Source: Clostridiaceae bacterium (GTDB taxonomy: Bacteria; Bacillota; Clostridia; Lachnospirales; Lachnospiraceae). Taken from it: DNA of 64,000 nucleotides. The position numbers were made by a program, and so were the translations under genes. The notes below the pieces were generated by a model. That model did not search any database. It had not been told where the DNA came from and saw only the letters and a program-made list of their open reading frames with translations. The stretch lies in NCBI GenBank assembly GCA_009911065.1, contig QXWR01000001.1, positions 186,001-250,000 of the forward strand, in the 5' to 3' direction. Below are positions 10,142 through 18,770 of this stretch, piece by piece. The first letter of the stretch is position 1; each line of letters starts with the position of its first letter.

Positions 10142-11251
10142 TTATTCAATCGGTAAGACATTAAGACTATTGTTTGCATAATGAAATTGTACATATTGTT
10201 GAAGTTCTGTATCGTAAAAAAGATGGTTTTCGCAATCAAGCAAAATATCATTTATAGCATTGTTTACTTGGGGATTTTTTTCAAATTCTTTCTTTGATAT
10301 TCGATTAAGCATTTCGCTTCCAAATTGTTGTTCAAAATGTTGAAATGCTTTTATAATAATTCCATCAGGAACGATTAGGTTATGATCAATGCAAGTTTTT
10401 ATAACATTTTTTGATTTTTCTTCCCAATGACAAAATTCACAGAGGACATGAATAAAAGTCATACTTTTTTTGTCTATGGGAACTTCTTCTTTTCCCCAAT
10501 AACCATCCATTTTTTTTCTTAAATCCATTGCCACAAAGGAAGCTTGCTTAGCTTTTTCGATAGTTTGGGGACCAGAAAGACATTCATACATCGCAAAAGT
10601 AGCAAGATCATCGGAAAGATTTTGAAAGCGCACTATTTTACACGTTCTTATAATAGATGGAATTTCAGTCAACATATTGCTTTTTGGAGTTACCACAAAA
10701 CAATTATTTTTTTCATCCATAATAAATTTAACATTTTCTTGTGGTTTAAATGAAAATGATTGATCTAAAATTAATACATTTTCACGTTTGGCTTGGATTC
10801 TAATTTCAGCTAACGTAGAACTTTTAATCTTAACTAAATGAAAAATAAACGTAATCGGAAATTGTTGCCAATGACCAGAGAACTCTATTGTAAATTTCTG
10901 GCCAACCTTTAATTTTCTTAGATTTTTGTTGTCTTTTCCAGATGTTGTTTCCTCTACTCCAACACATTTACATTCAATTGCACCAAATAACCGTGGTTCA
11001 GAGCCATCATGTTGAAAAAAGCTAAATTCGACTTTATGTTTAGCAGTAGAATAACCTTCTAGCTTTTTTTCAGTAGACAGTCTTTTTCTTAAATTTTTAT
11101 TATTATAAATAGCGCCCATTGTTAATATTTCTAACATATCCCCAATTTTTCGTCCAATTTGATGTCCTTTTAGATCATAGTTAGAAATGTATTTATATAC
11201 ATTTGAAATGTATGTAAAATTACGTATTTCGGATTTCATATCAATTATCAT
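10142..11251 (-). CDS. Probable type II restriction endonuclease (PD-(D/E)XK)
   Basis: A 369-residue protein. I chose the ATG at 11249-11251 over an upstream TTG because TTGGAG lies about 7 nt before it. Family assignment is by motif and context. HKVEFSFFQ followed by FGAIECKCVGVEE, at about residues 75-105, resembles the catalytic core of PD-(D/E)XK nucleases, with ECK as the E-x-K pair. A helical C-terminal half follows. It is convergent with the methyltransferase, divergent from an XRE controller and very AT-rich, as expected for a mobile restriction-modification module. I do not recognise a characterised homologue, so specificity is unknown. Confidence 0.65.
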   Translation of the reverse strand: MIIDMKSEIRNFTYISNVYKYISNYDLKGHQIGRKIGDMLEILTMGAIYNNKNLRKRLSTEKKLEGYSTAKHKVEFSFFQHDGSEPRLFGAIECKCVGVEETTSGKDNKNLRKLKVGQKFTIEFSGHWQQFPITFIFHLVKIKSSTLAEIRIQAKRENVLILDQSFSFKPQENVKFIMDEKNNCFVVTPKSNMLTEIPSIIRTCKIVRFQNLSDDLATFAMYECLSGPQTIEKAKQASFVAMDLRKKMDGYWGKEEVPIDKKSMTFIHVLCEFCHWEEKSKNVIKTCIDHNLIVPDGIIIKAFQHFEQQFGSEMLNRISKKEFEKNPQVNNAINDILLDCENHLFYDTELQQYVQFHYANNSLNVLPIE

Positions 11252-11376
11252 AATTTTCTCCAAATGATTATTTACATGTAAATATAATTATGATATAATT
11301 TGTGTTAACAAATGTAAACCGCATATATACGGTAAACGGAAATTGATTGTAAAGTTGCTTAATTGATAGAGGGCAA
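11252..11376. promoter_or_regulatory. Divergent promoter/operator region of the controller and endonuclease genes
   Basis: A 125-bp AT-rich spacer. It holds a perfect palindrome ATTTACATGTAAAT (11270-11283), two TATAAT boxes (11283-11288 and 11294-11299) and an imperfect palindrome ACCGCATATATACGGT (11318-11333) flanked by two GTAAAC direct repeats. The palindromes are good candidates for binding sites of the XRE controller encoded next door, which would couple endonuclease and controller expression. Confidence 0.6.
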
Positions 11377-11769
11377 ATGGTGAAAATAGGAAAACTAATT
11401 AAATATTATAGAACATTACATCAGATGACACAATATGACGTTGCGGAGCAATCTGGTATTAATGAAAAATATTTCGGACGATTGGAGAGAGATGAATCTG
11501 TACCTACCATTGATAAAGTAGAGCAGATATGCAGTGTTTTTAATATCGGATTAAGTCAGTTTTTTTCCACAATTCCCAATACTGTGGTTGTTCAACATTC
11601 AAAACATAAATCAGTCTATCCCAATGTGCTGAGCAAATTTATTTATAATTGTAATTGCTGCGGATATGAATTTAATGAAGGGATATTTTGTGATGGAGAT
11701 ATGTTGTGTCCGGAATGTGGATGCAGATACGATGAAGAGAATGGATATATTGTAAAGGATGGAGAATAA
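11377..11769 (+). CDS. XRE-family controller protein with C-terminal zinc ribbon
   Basis: A 130-residue protein. The N-terminal helix-turn-helix domain (about 1-65) has the classic TQYDVAEQSGINEKYFGRLERD pattern split over helices 2 and 3. The C-terminal part has two CxxC pairs (NCNCCGYEF and LCPECGCRY), a rubredoxin-like zinc ribbon. It is divergent from the endonuclease gene, with palindromes between them, so I infer a C-protein-like role in timing restriction expression. The zinc ribbon is an unusual addition for a controller, most of which are only about 80 residues. GAGGGC upstream serves as a modest ribosome-binding site. A bidirectional terminator follows. Confidence 0.8.
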   Translation: MVKIGKLIKYYRTLHQMTQYDVAEQSGINEKYFGRLERDESVPTIDKVEQICSVFNIGLSQFFSTIPNTVVVQHSKHKSVYPNVLSKFIYNCNCCGYEFNEGIFCDGDMLCPECGCRYDEENGYIVKDGE

Positions 11770-11780
11770 AATTGTAACAT

Positions 11781-11842
11781 AAAAGAGCCGTCGCAAATTG
11801 GGCAATTCTACAATAATGCAGTTTTGCGACAGCTCTCTTTTG
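11781..11842. terminator. Bidirectional terminator
   Basis: The arm starting AAAAGAGCCGTCGCAAA pairs with the arm TTTTGCGACAGCTCTCTTTT across a loop of about 20 nt. It lies between the convergent controller and YwgA-like genes and has A and T runs at its ends, so it can serve both. Confidence 0.75.
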
Positions 11843-11849
11843 AAACAAT

Positions 11850-12356
11850 TTACGCGATATAACCAAGTTGCTTCATAGTTCTATATTTTTCCAAAAGCTC
11901 CTCATAAGTAAATTTCTTACTTTTGATTTTTAGCACATCCCGTATCACCTGTTCTTCACTTCCCTCATCCTTTAACATTGTATGGGCAACAAAGTCCAGT
12001 GTGGTGTATGCTTCTAAATCAGCAGCGCTCTTTTTTTCAAAATAGTCCAGAACAGTAAAGGCAGTTTTTTTCTCATTTTCATTCAATGCCTGTGGACAGT
12101 GATTTTTGTCTGTTATGGTTATTTTATGGGTCAGATGATCAATGGTTATGTTGATAATTCCTTGTGCTTCCAATGTGTGAAGAGTGTCATCTAAAGATGC
12201 ACTGTAAGGTCCATAGAAATGAATCGAGTAATTTAAGCCCAGGTTAATGCCCCGGCGTTCCATTAAATACATGAGTTTTTGAACCATCTTTTTGCCTGGT
12301 TCTTGATTTTGACAGATATAATGTAAAATTTCCTCACATTTCGCATGATTTTTCAT
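11850..12356 (-). CDS. YwgA-like protein
   Basis: A 168-residue protein. The ATG at 12354-12356 is preferred over one 18 nt upstream because GGAGAGG precedes it by about 9 nt and gives MKNHAKCEEILHY. The core VQKLMYLMERRGINLGLNYSIHFYGPYS resembles B. subtilis YwgA (helical, winged-helix-like, with an HFYGPYS motif), distantly like the SocA/Panacea antitoxin fold. In B. subtilis the ywgA gene neighbours ywfO, encoding an HD phosphohydrolase; the gene upstream here is the matching HD protein, separated by 232 bp. Function is unknown; a role coupled to nucleotide hydrolysis or defence is inference. Confidence 0.7.
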   Translation of the reverse strand: MKNHAKCEEILHYICQNQEPGKKMVQKLMYLMERRGINLGLNYSIHFYGPYSASLDDTLHTLEAQGIINITIDHLTHKITITDKNHCPQALNENEKKTAFTVLDYFEKKSAADLEAYTTLDFVAHTMLKDEGSEEQVIRDVLKIKSKKFTYEELLEKYRTMKQLGYIA

Positions 12357-12588
12357 AAATATTTTCCTCTCCATTCAGTTTCCTGGAATATCAGACATGT
12401 TTTAAGGAATTTTGTGTGTTGGACATCTTTTATCTTCCGGTAGCTGGACAGGAAAATATCCTGTTTGAGATGCCCTGTTTGGACTGCAATCGTTTAATCG
12501 GATCTATTTTAGTTTGTTCAATTTCAGTCCAATCGATTGCATCAGCTAAGTGAATGCACGGATCTGATTTTATTATTGTCAGATAAAC

Positions 12589-13875
12589 TCACATAAGATG
12601 CACATATTCTTGTACATATTGGGTCACATCGTCATAAATTGATCGGTTACATAGATAAATTCTCTGAATATTAATTTTCTTAGTCAAACTTTTTATAATA
12701 ATGGATTCCTCTGAAATCGTGGATATTTTATCTTCTGCTTCATCAATAATGATGATGGCATGTTCATCGTCTGGTGTGGTTCGTGTGGGAATTTTATGGG
12801 GCATTTTATCTGCAGAACAATCCTCAATAAAATTATTTTTACCAAATTGGGTATAAAGGTTTCTTCGTATGTGTCTGAAATTTCTGAAGTCTGTCTCAGC
12901 AGGGTGTGTTTTTGTCTCAAAAACCCGTGGATATACGTTTCGGTGGACAATATTGTAACAGGCATTGTTTGTATGGGCGTGTTCTTTCATTAGATTCCAA
13001 ACTCGGTAATCATCCCACATCAAGTATTCTTTCGTACTGGAGGGAAATGTTCCGCCGGGAAGGATTTTTTCCAAAGCCATAAAATACATTTTATCAAAGA
13101 AACGCCGGGTACGATGAAAGTATACCTGTACAAACATGAAATATCTTGCAAGCATAAACTCCTCAAAAGCCTGGACTCCACCGGACTGAATTGCCAGTCG
13201 GGGACAGTCATCACTTTGATAGATCGTCAAACAGGAGATCAACCGATCCACATCATAATTTCCATAATTTACGCCACAATACAATGCGTCCCGGAGTAAA
13301 TAATCCATCTTATCACAATCCATCTCACTGTCCATGAAACTTTTAAGAAAAACATATTCCATATTATCACCAGGTTTCTTGCCCTGATATATATCACAAA
13401 TCAGTTCCGGAGTGATGGGATATTCATTACCATGTTCATGTTGAAAGGAATCCCCGATCTTATGAATGAGATTTCCTATTTCTGTCTCTAATACAATCTT
13501 TCTTGTAAAATCTTCATGTTCCATTCCAGCAGGCAAAACGGATTCTGCTGCATGAGAAAACGGTGCATGTCCTAAATCATGAATTAAAGCCATTAGTCGC
13601 AATATTTGTCGGTAATAGGCAATCTTGGATTTGGTCCAGTCTGGTTTTCCATTTTTCACCACAGATTCAAAAGCACGAGTTACCATGTGCATCACGCCGA
13701 TGGAATGTCCAAATCTGGTGTGTTCAGCCCCGTGAAACACCAGACAGGTCATGGCCAGCTGTTTAATATTCCTCAGTCTCTGAAATGGCTCTGAATCAAT
13801 CAACTCCCGCTCTAATCTGCTGACTTCTATAAAACCATGAACCGGGTCTCGAAATTTATCATGATTCTTCCCCAT
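12589..13875 (-). CDS. HD-domain phosphohydrolase, YwfO/dGTPase-like
   Basis: A 428-residue protein of the HD superfamily. It begins with the family signature KFRDPVHGFIEV, then EHTRFGHSIGV (first metal His) and ALIHDLGHAPFSH (HD pair) within residues 50-125, plus MDCDKMDYLLRDA near residue 195. This is the arrangement of YwfO-type dNTP triphosphohydrolases. The C-terminal 130 residues are less conserved. The start has AGAGGA about 8 nt upstream. dNTPases of this fold can deplete dNTPs during phage infection in some bacteria. The placement beside an RT and a restriction system is compatible with that, but a housekeeping role is equally possible. Confidence 0.82.
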   Translation of the reverse strand: MGKNHDKFRDPVHGFIEVSRLERELIDSEPFQRLRNIKQLAMTCLVFHGAEHTRFGHSIGVMHMVTRAFESVVKNGKPDWTKSKIAYYRQILRLMALIHDLGHAPFSHAAESVLPAGMEHEDFTRKIVLETEIGNLIHKIGDSFQHEHGNEYPITPELICDIYQGKKPGDNMEYVFLKSFMDSEMDCDKMDYLLRDALYCGVNYGNYDVDRLISCLTIYQSDDCPRLAIQSGGVQAFEEFMLARYFMFVQVYFHRTRRFFDKMYFMALEKILPGGTFPSSTKEYLMWDDYRVWNLMKEHAHTNNACYNIVHRNVYPRVFETKTHPAETDFRNFRHIRRNLYTQFGKNNFIEDCSADKMPHKIPTRTTPDDEHAIIIIDEAEDKISTISEESIIIKSLTKKINIQRIYLCNRSIYDDVTQYVQEYVHLM

Positions 13876-14053
13876 GTTTTTATCCTCTATATCGTTATTT
13901 TCAAGTCAAATATCTGCGCAAGCATGACACTTGGCTTATTGCTCGCGGAAATAAGATAATCTTTTCTGTTTGATATTTGTATTTTGCTATTTGAGTATAA
14001 GTATATTGTAACAGGAGAAAGAGAAATCTTCAATAGAGATTGAGAAATTCACC

Positions 14054-14212
14054 ATGTATACATTGTGTCCCATGCTGGTGCAGGTGATACTGATGGGGGA
14101 TGAAACGGAAGGAAGATTTGTAAGAAAAATAGCAAAATATATAAATATTCGATTGAATTTGATGTTTATGCAAAAAGAGCTAAAAAGAGGTGAAAAAAAC
14201 GTGAGAAAATAA
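14054..14212 (+). CDS. Possible small ORF of 52 residues, unknown
   Basis: An open frame from ATG 14054 to TAA 14212, beginning MYTLCPMLVQVILMGDE and ending with a basic tail (KELKRGEKNVRK). There is no clear ribosome-binding site directly before the ATG; AGGAGA lies about 40 nt upstream in the same open frame. It may be a gene remnant or chance. Confidence 0.2.
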   Translation: MYTLCPMLVQVILMGDETEGRFVRKIAKYINIRLNLMFMQKELKRGEKNVRK

Positions 14213-14356
14213 TTTATTTAGTTCTCCACTTTTATGGTGATTTGTTGGATATTTTTGTTATATTATCCCCATTTTATATAGTAAATATAGATTTTTCTCC
14301 CACTTATAGGGTGAATTTGGGGTATTTTCCTATAAGGGCGATTATCGGAGGTGGAA

Positions 14357-14446
14357 TTGCTCATAAAACGAGGGATTTTATACGATACTGCCGTTGCCCG
14401 CCAGATACAGGAAGTTTTGCAGGTTATAAGACACAATGGAGAGTGA
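14357..14446 (+). CDS. Possible leader peptide of the polysaccharide operon
   Basis: A TTG at 14357 sits 5 nt after a consensus GGAGG and opens a 29-residue frame (MLIKRGILYDTAVARQIQEV and 9 more). It ends 9 bp before the ATG of the priming transferase. The strong Shine-Dalgarno and tight spacing suggest a coupled leader peptide. A remnant of a decayed gene is the alternative. Confidence 0.3.
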   Translation: MLIKRGILYDTAVARQIQEVLQVIRHNGE

Positions 14447-14455
14447 TTTTTTCGG

Positions 14456-15841
14456 ATGAAGAATTACGAACAATACAAACGGATGATCCGTTTTTTTACA
14501 TCTATCGCGATTCTTACAGTGGAGACATGGGTTTACTGGATTGCTTGGGAACAGTATTTTTCCAAGGCAGCAGGAACCCCTTTTTTTCGCAGAGGCGATT
14601 GGCTTATGGTAGTCGTATATGGGCTGTTGCTTCTGTTTTTTTCCAAAATGTATGGGGGATTGCGGATCGGATACCTGGAACGGGGGAATGTGCTTTACTC
14701 CCAAATGTTATCAGTAGTGCTGGTAAATATGTTTACATATTTACAGATCGCATTGCTGGCCAAAGGTTTTTTAAATCCCATTCCGTTTTTACTGATGTTT
14801 GCGGTACAGGCCATCGCTATCGGCATCTGGACTTTTCTGGCAAACAAACTGTTTGAGCGGTTATTTCCCCCTAGGCAAATGTTACTGATCTATGGAAACC
14901 GGCCATCTTTGACTTTGATGGATAAGATGAACTGCCGGAAAGACCGGTACCAGATAAGAGAGATGGTTCATATTGAGGCGGGGGTGGAAGAGATTATAAG
15001 AAGGATTCCTGGATATGATGCGGTGGTGATATGCGATGTACCCTCGTCCATTCGAAATCGGATTTTAAAGTATTGTTATGGGGAGGGAAAACGGGTGTAT
15101 ATGACACCTAAGATTTCGGATATATTGGTGCGGAGCGCGGAAGACATGAATCTGTTTGATACGCCGCTGATTATGGCAAGGAATGGAAAGATGTCTGTGG
15201 AGCAGGCGTTTTTTAAGAGGGGAATGGATATTTTTTTGGCAGCAGTTGCTTTGCTTGTAACACTGCCGTTTATGGTGGTAACTGCTCTGGCAGTAAAAAT
15301 ACAAGATGGTGGACCAGTTATTTACAAGCAAAAACGTCTAACGATTAATAACAGAGAGTTTTATGTATATAAGTTTCGTAGTATGTGGGTGGATGCAGAA
15401 AAGGATGGAGTAGCCAGATTAGCCAGAGATGGGGACAGCCGGATTACACCAGTGGGGAACTTTATTCGAAAAGTGCGATTGGATGAACTGCCCCAATTGT
15501 TTAACATATTAAAGGGAGACATGAGCATTGTAGGACCGAGACCGGAACGGCCGGAAATAGCTAGACAATATGAGGATGAAATGCCAGAGTTCAGTTATCG
15601 TTTGCGGGTGAAGGCAGGTTTGACCGGATATGCTCAGATTTTTGGAAAATATAATACTACACCTTATGACAAGTTAAAACTGGATCTTCATTACATACAG
15701 AATTATTCTTTGATGTTGGATGTAAAGTTGATGGTACAGACAGTGAAGATTTTGTTTATGAAGGAAAGCACTTCCGGAATTGCAGCCAATCAGATTACTG
15801 CGGCAAGAGAACCGAATGCTGTCCAGAGCGGAGAGAGATAA
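14456..15841 (+). CDS. Polyprenyl-phosphate sugar phosphotransferase (priming enzyme, WbaP/EpsE-like)
   Basis: First gene of the surface-polysaccharide operon, 461 residues. Four N-terminal hydrophobic segments (about 10-130) are followed by a nucleotide-binding-like middle domain. The C-terminal catalytic domain has a membrane-entry helix (FKRGMDIFLAAVALLVTL, about 254-275), KFRSM, the catalytic Asp-Glu in LDELPQL and VGPRP. This is the large monotopic phosphoglycosyltransferase layout. It transfers a sugar-1-phosphate from a UDP-sugar to undecaprenyl phosphate to start the repeat unit. The stop is adjacent to the next start, so the genes are coupled. No Wzd/Wze-type chain-length kinase genes accompany it. 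Confidence 0.92.
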   Translation: MKNYEQYKRMIRFFTSIAILTVETWVYWIAWEQYFSKAAGTPFFRRGDWLMVVVYGLLLLFFSKMYGGLRIGYLERGNVLYSQMLSVVLVNMFTYLQIALLAKGFLNPIPFLLMFAVQAIAIGIWTFLANKLFERLFPPRQMLLIYGNRPSLTLMDKMNCRKDRYQIREMVHIEAGVEEIIRRIPGYDAVVICDVPSSIRNRILKYCYGEGKRVYMTPKISDILVRSAEDMNLFDTPLIMARNGKMSVEQAFFKRGMDIFLAAVALLVTLPFMVVTALAVKIQDGGPVIYKQKRLTINNREFYVYKFRSMWVDAEKDGVARLARDGDSRITPVGNFIRKVRLDELPQLFNILKGDMSIVGPRPERPEIARQYEDEMPEFSYRLRVKAGLTGYAQIFGKYNTTPYDKLKLDLHYIQNYSLMLDVKLMVQTVKILFMKESTSGIAANQITAAREPNAVQSGER

Positions 15842-16669
15842 ATGCAGCCTCAATATTCTGTGTTAATGCCTTTGTGGTATCTGGAGAAAAATGAATATAT
15901 TTATCAGAGCCTGAAAAGTGTTCTTCAGCAGACGGTTCCTCCGGCGGAAATTGTGCTGGTAGTGGATCATCCTTTACTGCCGGAAACAGAAGAACTTTTG
16001 GCCCAACTACAGAAGCAGCATCCAGAGACTAGGATTCGAAAAATGGAAAATTTTGATTTGTTGGGAAAAGGGCTGGGAGCTGTCCTTGCATTTGGTGTAT
16101 TGCAGTGCCAATATGAGTTTGTCGCCCGTATGGATACGGATGATATTTGCTTTTTGGACCGCTGTGAAAAGGAACTGGATATTTTGATGAAATTTCCTTC
16201 TGTTGCCATAGTAGGGGGAGGGCTTGAAAAATTTTCGGTTGTTCCGGAACAGGTAGATGGATACCGTTTTCCTCCGGAGAAGGGGAGGAATCTGATTCAA
16301 TATTCAAAATACCGGAATCCTTTTAATCACCCTACGGTTATGTTTCGAAGGGACGTGATTTTGCAGGTGGGTAATTATTCCCCTTTGAAAGAATGTGAAG
16401 ACTATGAGCTTTGGTATCGTGTACTGAAAAACGGATATGAAGGTTATAATCTTCAACATCCGGTTCTTCATTACCGAGCTGGAACTGATATGCTCAAAAG
16501 ACGAAAAAATAAACGTTTTTTTCGTCAGTCTGTTGAGCTTGTTCTGGAAATGAGGAGGGATCGCTATATTAACTGGCTGGAAATGATCGCTGCCCTCGGA
16601 ATGCAGGCGGTTCGTTTTTATGCTCCGTTTGGTTTAAATAAGATTGTCTATAAATATGTGAGGTCTTGA
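15842..16669 (+). CDS. GT2 family glycosyltransferase
   Basis: 275 residues, GT-A fold. The N-terminal VLMPLWYLEKNEYIYQSLKS, the VVDHP nucleotide-binding strand and the DxD-like metal site FVARMDTDDIC (about 94-104) are visible. The acceptor region contains GNYSPLKECEDYELWYRVLK (ED-W motif, about 177-196). It has no membrane segment and should act on the cytosolic face, adding the second sugar to the lipid-linked unit; its position right after the priming enzyme supports this. The start directly abuts the preceding stop. Confidence 0.88.
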   Translation: MQPQYSVLMPLWYLEKNEYIYQSLKSVLQQTVPPAEIVLVVDHPLLPETEELLAQLQKQHPETRIRKMENFDLLGKGLGAVLAFGVLQCQYEFVARMDTDDICFLDRCEKELDILMKFPSVAIVGGGLEKFSVVPEQVDGYRFPPEKGRNLIQYSKYRNPFNHPTVMFRRDVILQVGNYSPLKECEDYELWYRVLKNGYEGYNLQHPVLHYRAGTDMLKRRKNKRFFRQSVELVLEMRRDRYINWLEMIAALGMQAVRFYAPFGLNKIVYKYVRS

Positions 16670-16671
16670 AT

Positions 16672-17697
16672 ATGATCATTACCCGAACACCGTTTCGAAT
16701 TAGTTTTTGTGGCGGAGGCAGTGATTTGCCTGCCTTTTATGAAAAAAATGGAGGATGTGTTTTAAGCACAAGTATTGATAAGTATATGTATTTATCGGTG
16801 CATCCTTCCTTTCGAAAAGAAGATACCATATTAAAATACTCCAAAACCGAGATTCGAAAGAATTTGTGGGAAATTGAACATCGTTATTTTAAAATGATTT
16901 TACAAAAAATGGATATTCATGGAGTGGAGATTACCAGCACTGCAGATATTCCGGCAGGGACCGGACTGGGGTCCTCTTCGGCCTTCACCGTAGGGCTGCT
17001 TCACTCGTTACATAGTTACAAAGGAAAATTTGTGTCTAAAGAACAGCTGGCAAAGGAAGCTTGTCAGGTGGAGATTTTGGATTTAAAGGAACCAATTGGA
17101 AAACAAGATCAATATGCAGCTGCCTACGGAGGGCTAAACTTTTATACTTTTAACCGGGACGGAAGTGTTTTTGTAGAGCCAGTATTAATGGAAACTGAAG
17201 CAAAGAAGGATTTGGAGCGAAGTTTGATGCTGTTTTATACAGGTACCATTCGCTCTGCTTCTTCTATTTTATCCGAACAGAGTGCTAATCTTCACCAATC
17301 AGAAGAAAAGGAAAAGAATCTAAAAGAAATGTGCCTATTGACAAAAGAACTCTGCCATGCACTTCAAAAGGGAGAAATTCATAGAATGGGGGAAATCCTG
17401 GACGAAAGTTGGCAATTAAAACGTACTTTGGCATCCGGAATTTCCAATTCTGTGCTAGATGAAGCTTATGAGGCAGCGTTAAAAGCAGGCGCTGTCGGCG
17501 GGAAACTGTTAGGAGCAGGCGGAGGTGGATTTTTTCTTTTGTATGTGCCAGAAACAACACAGGAGAAAGTAAGGGAAGCTTTAAAGCTGCCGGAGATTCC
17601 GTGGAGGTTTGACCAGCAGGGGAGTGCAATTATCTATGTGGGAACCAAACCCCATACGATTCGGTCCCAAGCAGTCAAACAAGAGCCAGAATTGTAA
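16672..17697 (+). CDS. hddA: D-glycero-alpha-D-manno-heptose 7-phosphate kinase (GHMP family)
   Basis: 341 residues. The ATG at 16672 is preferred over TTG 16666 because GTGAGG lies 8 nt upstream of the ATG. It opens MIITRTPFRISFCGGGSDLP, the signature of HddA-type GHMP kinases, and has the ATP loop ADIPAGTGLGSSSAF (about 92-106) and the C-terminal GAVGGKLLGAGGGGF motif. The reaction is heptose-7-phosphate to heptose-1,7-bisphosphate (alpha anomer). Genes for the other steps (gmhA and a fused hddC-gmhB) are within 4 kb downstream, which makes the heptose assignment firmer than sequence alone. Confidence 0.85.
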   Translation: MIITRTPFRISFCGGGSDLPAFYEKNGGCVLSTSIDKYMYLSVHPSFRKEDTILKYSKTEIRKNLWEIEHRYFKMILQKMDIHGVEITSTADIPAGTGLGSSSAFTVGLLHSLHSYKGKFVSKEQLAKEACQVEILDLKEPIGKQDQYAAAYGGLNFYTFNRDGSVFVEPVLMETEAKKDLERSLMLFYTGTIRSASSILSEQSANLHQSEEKEKNLKEMCLLTKELCHALQKGEIHRMGEILDESWQLKRTLASGISNSVLDEAYEAALKAGAVGGKLLGAGGGGFFLLYVPETTQEKVREALKLPEIPWRFDQQGSAIIYVGTKPHTIRSQAVKQEPEL

Positions 17698-17753
17698 AAG
17701 ATATCAAATAAAATTTTATGATAGATTTGTAACCGGAAAGGAATATAAAAGTT

Positions 17754-18692
17754 ATGAATATACTGATCACCGGAGGAGCTGGATTTATTGGTGCTCATTT
17801 ATGCAGACAGCTGTTGAAACAAGGGAACCGAATTGTATGTGTAGATAATTTTGAGTTAGGTTCCAGAAATAATGTGGAAGATTTTTTGAAAAATCCCCAT
17901 TTTTCTTTAATCGAAGGGGATGCTTCCCAAATCGATTTTCTGGATTCTATTATGGCTCAAAATGAGACAGAGATGGTGTTTCATATGGCGGCAAATTCGG
18001 ATATTCAAAAGAGCGCCATTTCGCCGGAGATTGATTTTGTGAATACGTTTTCTACTACTTATAGTGTTTTGGAAGCAATGAGAAGAAATAAAATAAAGAA
18101 ATTATTTTTTGCTTCTACATCTGCCGTGTATGGGGAGAAGACTGGTTGTATGCTTTCAGAAAATACAGGGGATTTATCCCCCATCTCTTATTATGGTGGA
18201 GCGAAATTTGCTTCGGAAGCATTCATTTCGTCTTATTCCTATATGAACGATTTTGATGTGACCATTTTTCGATTTCCCAATGTAATCGGTCCTGGATTGA
18301 CCCATGGGGTTATTTTTGATTTTATCCGAAAATTAAAGAACGATTCCACCAGACTTGAGATTTTGGGAGATGGAACCCAAAGGAAACCTTATCTTTATGT
18401 GATGGATTTGGTGGACGCTATCCAAAAGGTAAGTTTATCGGGAGAAAAAGGAGTTCATATATACAACATTGGCGTGGAGGATGCAACCACTGTAAAAGAG
18501 ATTGCAGATATGGTTTGCAAAAAGATGGGATGTAATGGGGTACAATATTTATATACCGGTGGAAACCGAGGGTGGAAGGGAGATGTGCCTCAGTTTCAGT
18601 ATGATTTGACCAAGATTCATAAGTGGGGATGGTATCCACAGTATACTTCCCATGAGGCCGTAGAGAAAACCTTAGATTCTGTATTACAATAA
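17754..18692 (+). CDS. NAD-dependent epimerase/dehydratase (extended SDR), probably acting on the NDP-heptose
   Basis: 312 residues. Rossmann motif GGAGFIG at about 7-13, AANSD near 80, catalytic Ser region FFASTSAVYGE and YGGAK (Y-x3-K) near 145-150. It lies between hddA and the hddC-gmhB fusion, so a nucleotide-activated heptose is the natural substrate, for example for 6-epimerisation or 4,6-dehydration. That is inference; sugar specificity cannot be read from the motifs. AAAGGAATATAAAAGTT precedes the ATG. Confidence 0.8.
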   Translation: MNILITGGAGFIGAHLCRQLLKQGNRIVCVDNFELGSRNNVEDFLKNPHFSLIEGDASQIDFLDSIMAQNETEMVFHMAANSDIQKSAISPEIDFVNTFSTTYSVLEAMRRNKIKKLFFASTSAVYGEKTGCMLSENTGDLSPISYYGGAKFASEAFISSYSYMNDFDVTIFRFPNVIGPGLTHGVIFDFIRKLKNDSTRLEILGDGTQRKPYLYVMDLVDAIQKVSLSGEKGVHIYNIGVEDATTVKEIADMVCKKMGCNGVQYLYTGGNRGWKGDVPQFQYDLTKIHKWGWYPQYTSHEAVEKTLDSVLQ

Positions 18693-18770
18693 AAAATTCG
18701 TCGCCTAAGAAGGGGAAATCAGACATCATTTATTGATTACAGGATGTGTGAGAACGTAGAAAGGAAAAAT

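Larger units (their letters stand above)
13876..14455 (+). other. 580-bp intergenic region upstream of the polysaccharide operon
   Basis: AT-rich leader-like region. It contains an 8-bp inverted repeat CTTATAGG/CCTATAAG (14303-14310 and 14329-14336) with GGGGTATTTT in the loop, and two possible short ORFs listed separately. It must hold the operon promoter, but I could not fix a convincing -35/-10 pair. No LoaP or EAR-type element was recognised. Confidence 0.5.

Noticed and set aside
14242..14856. 204-residue plus-strand open frame over the start of the priming transferase
   Set aside because: It overlaps the well-supported transferase in another frame and shows no recognisable domain.
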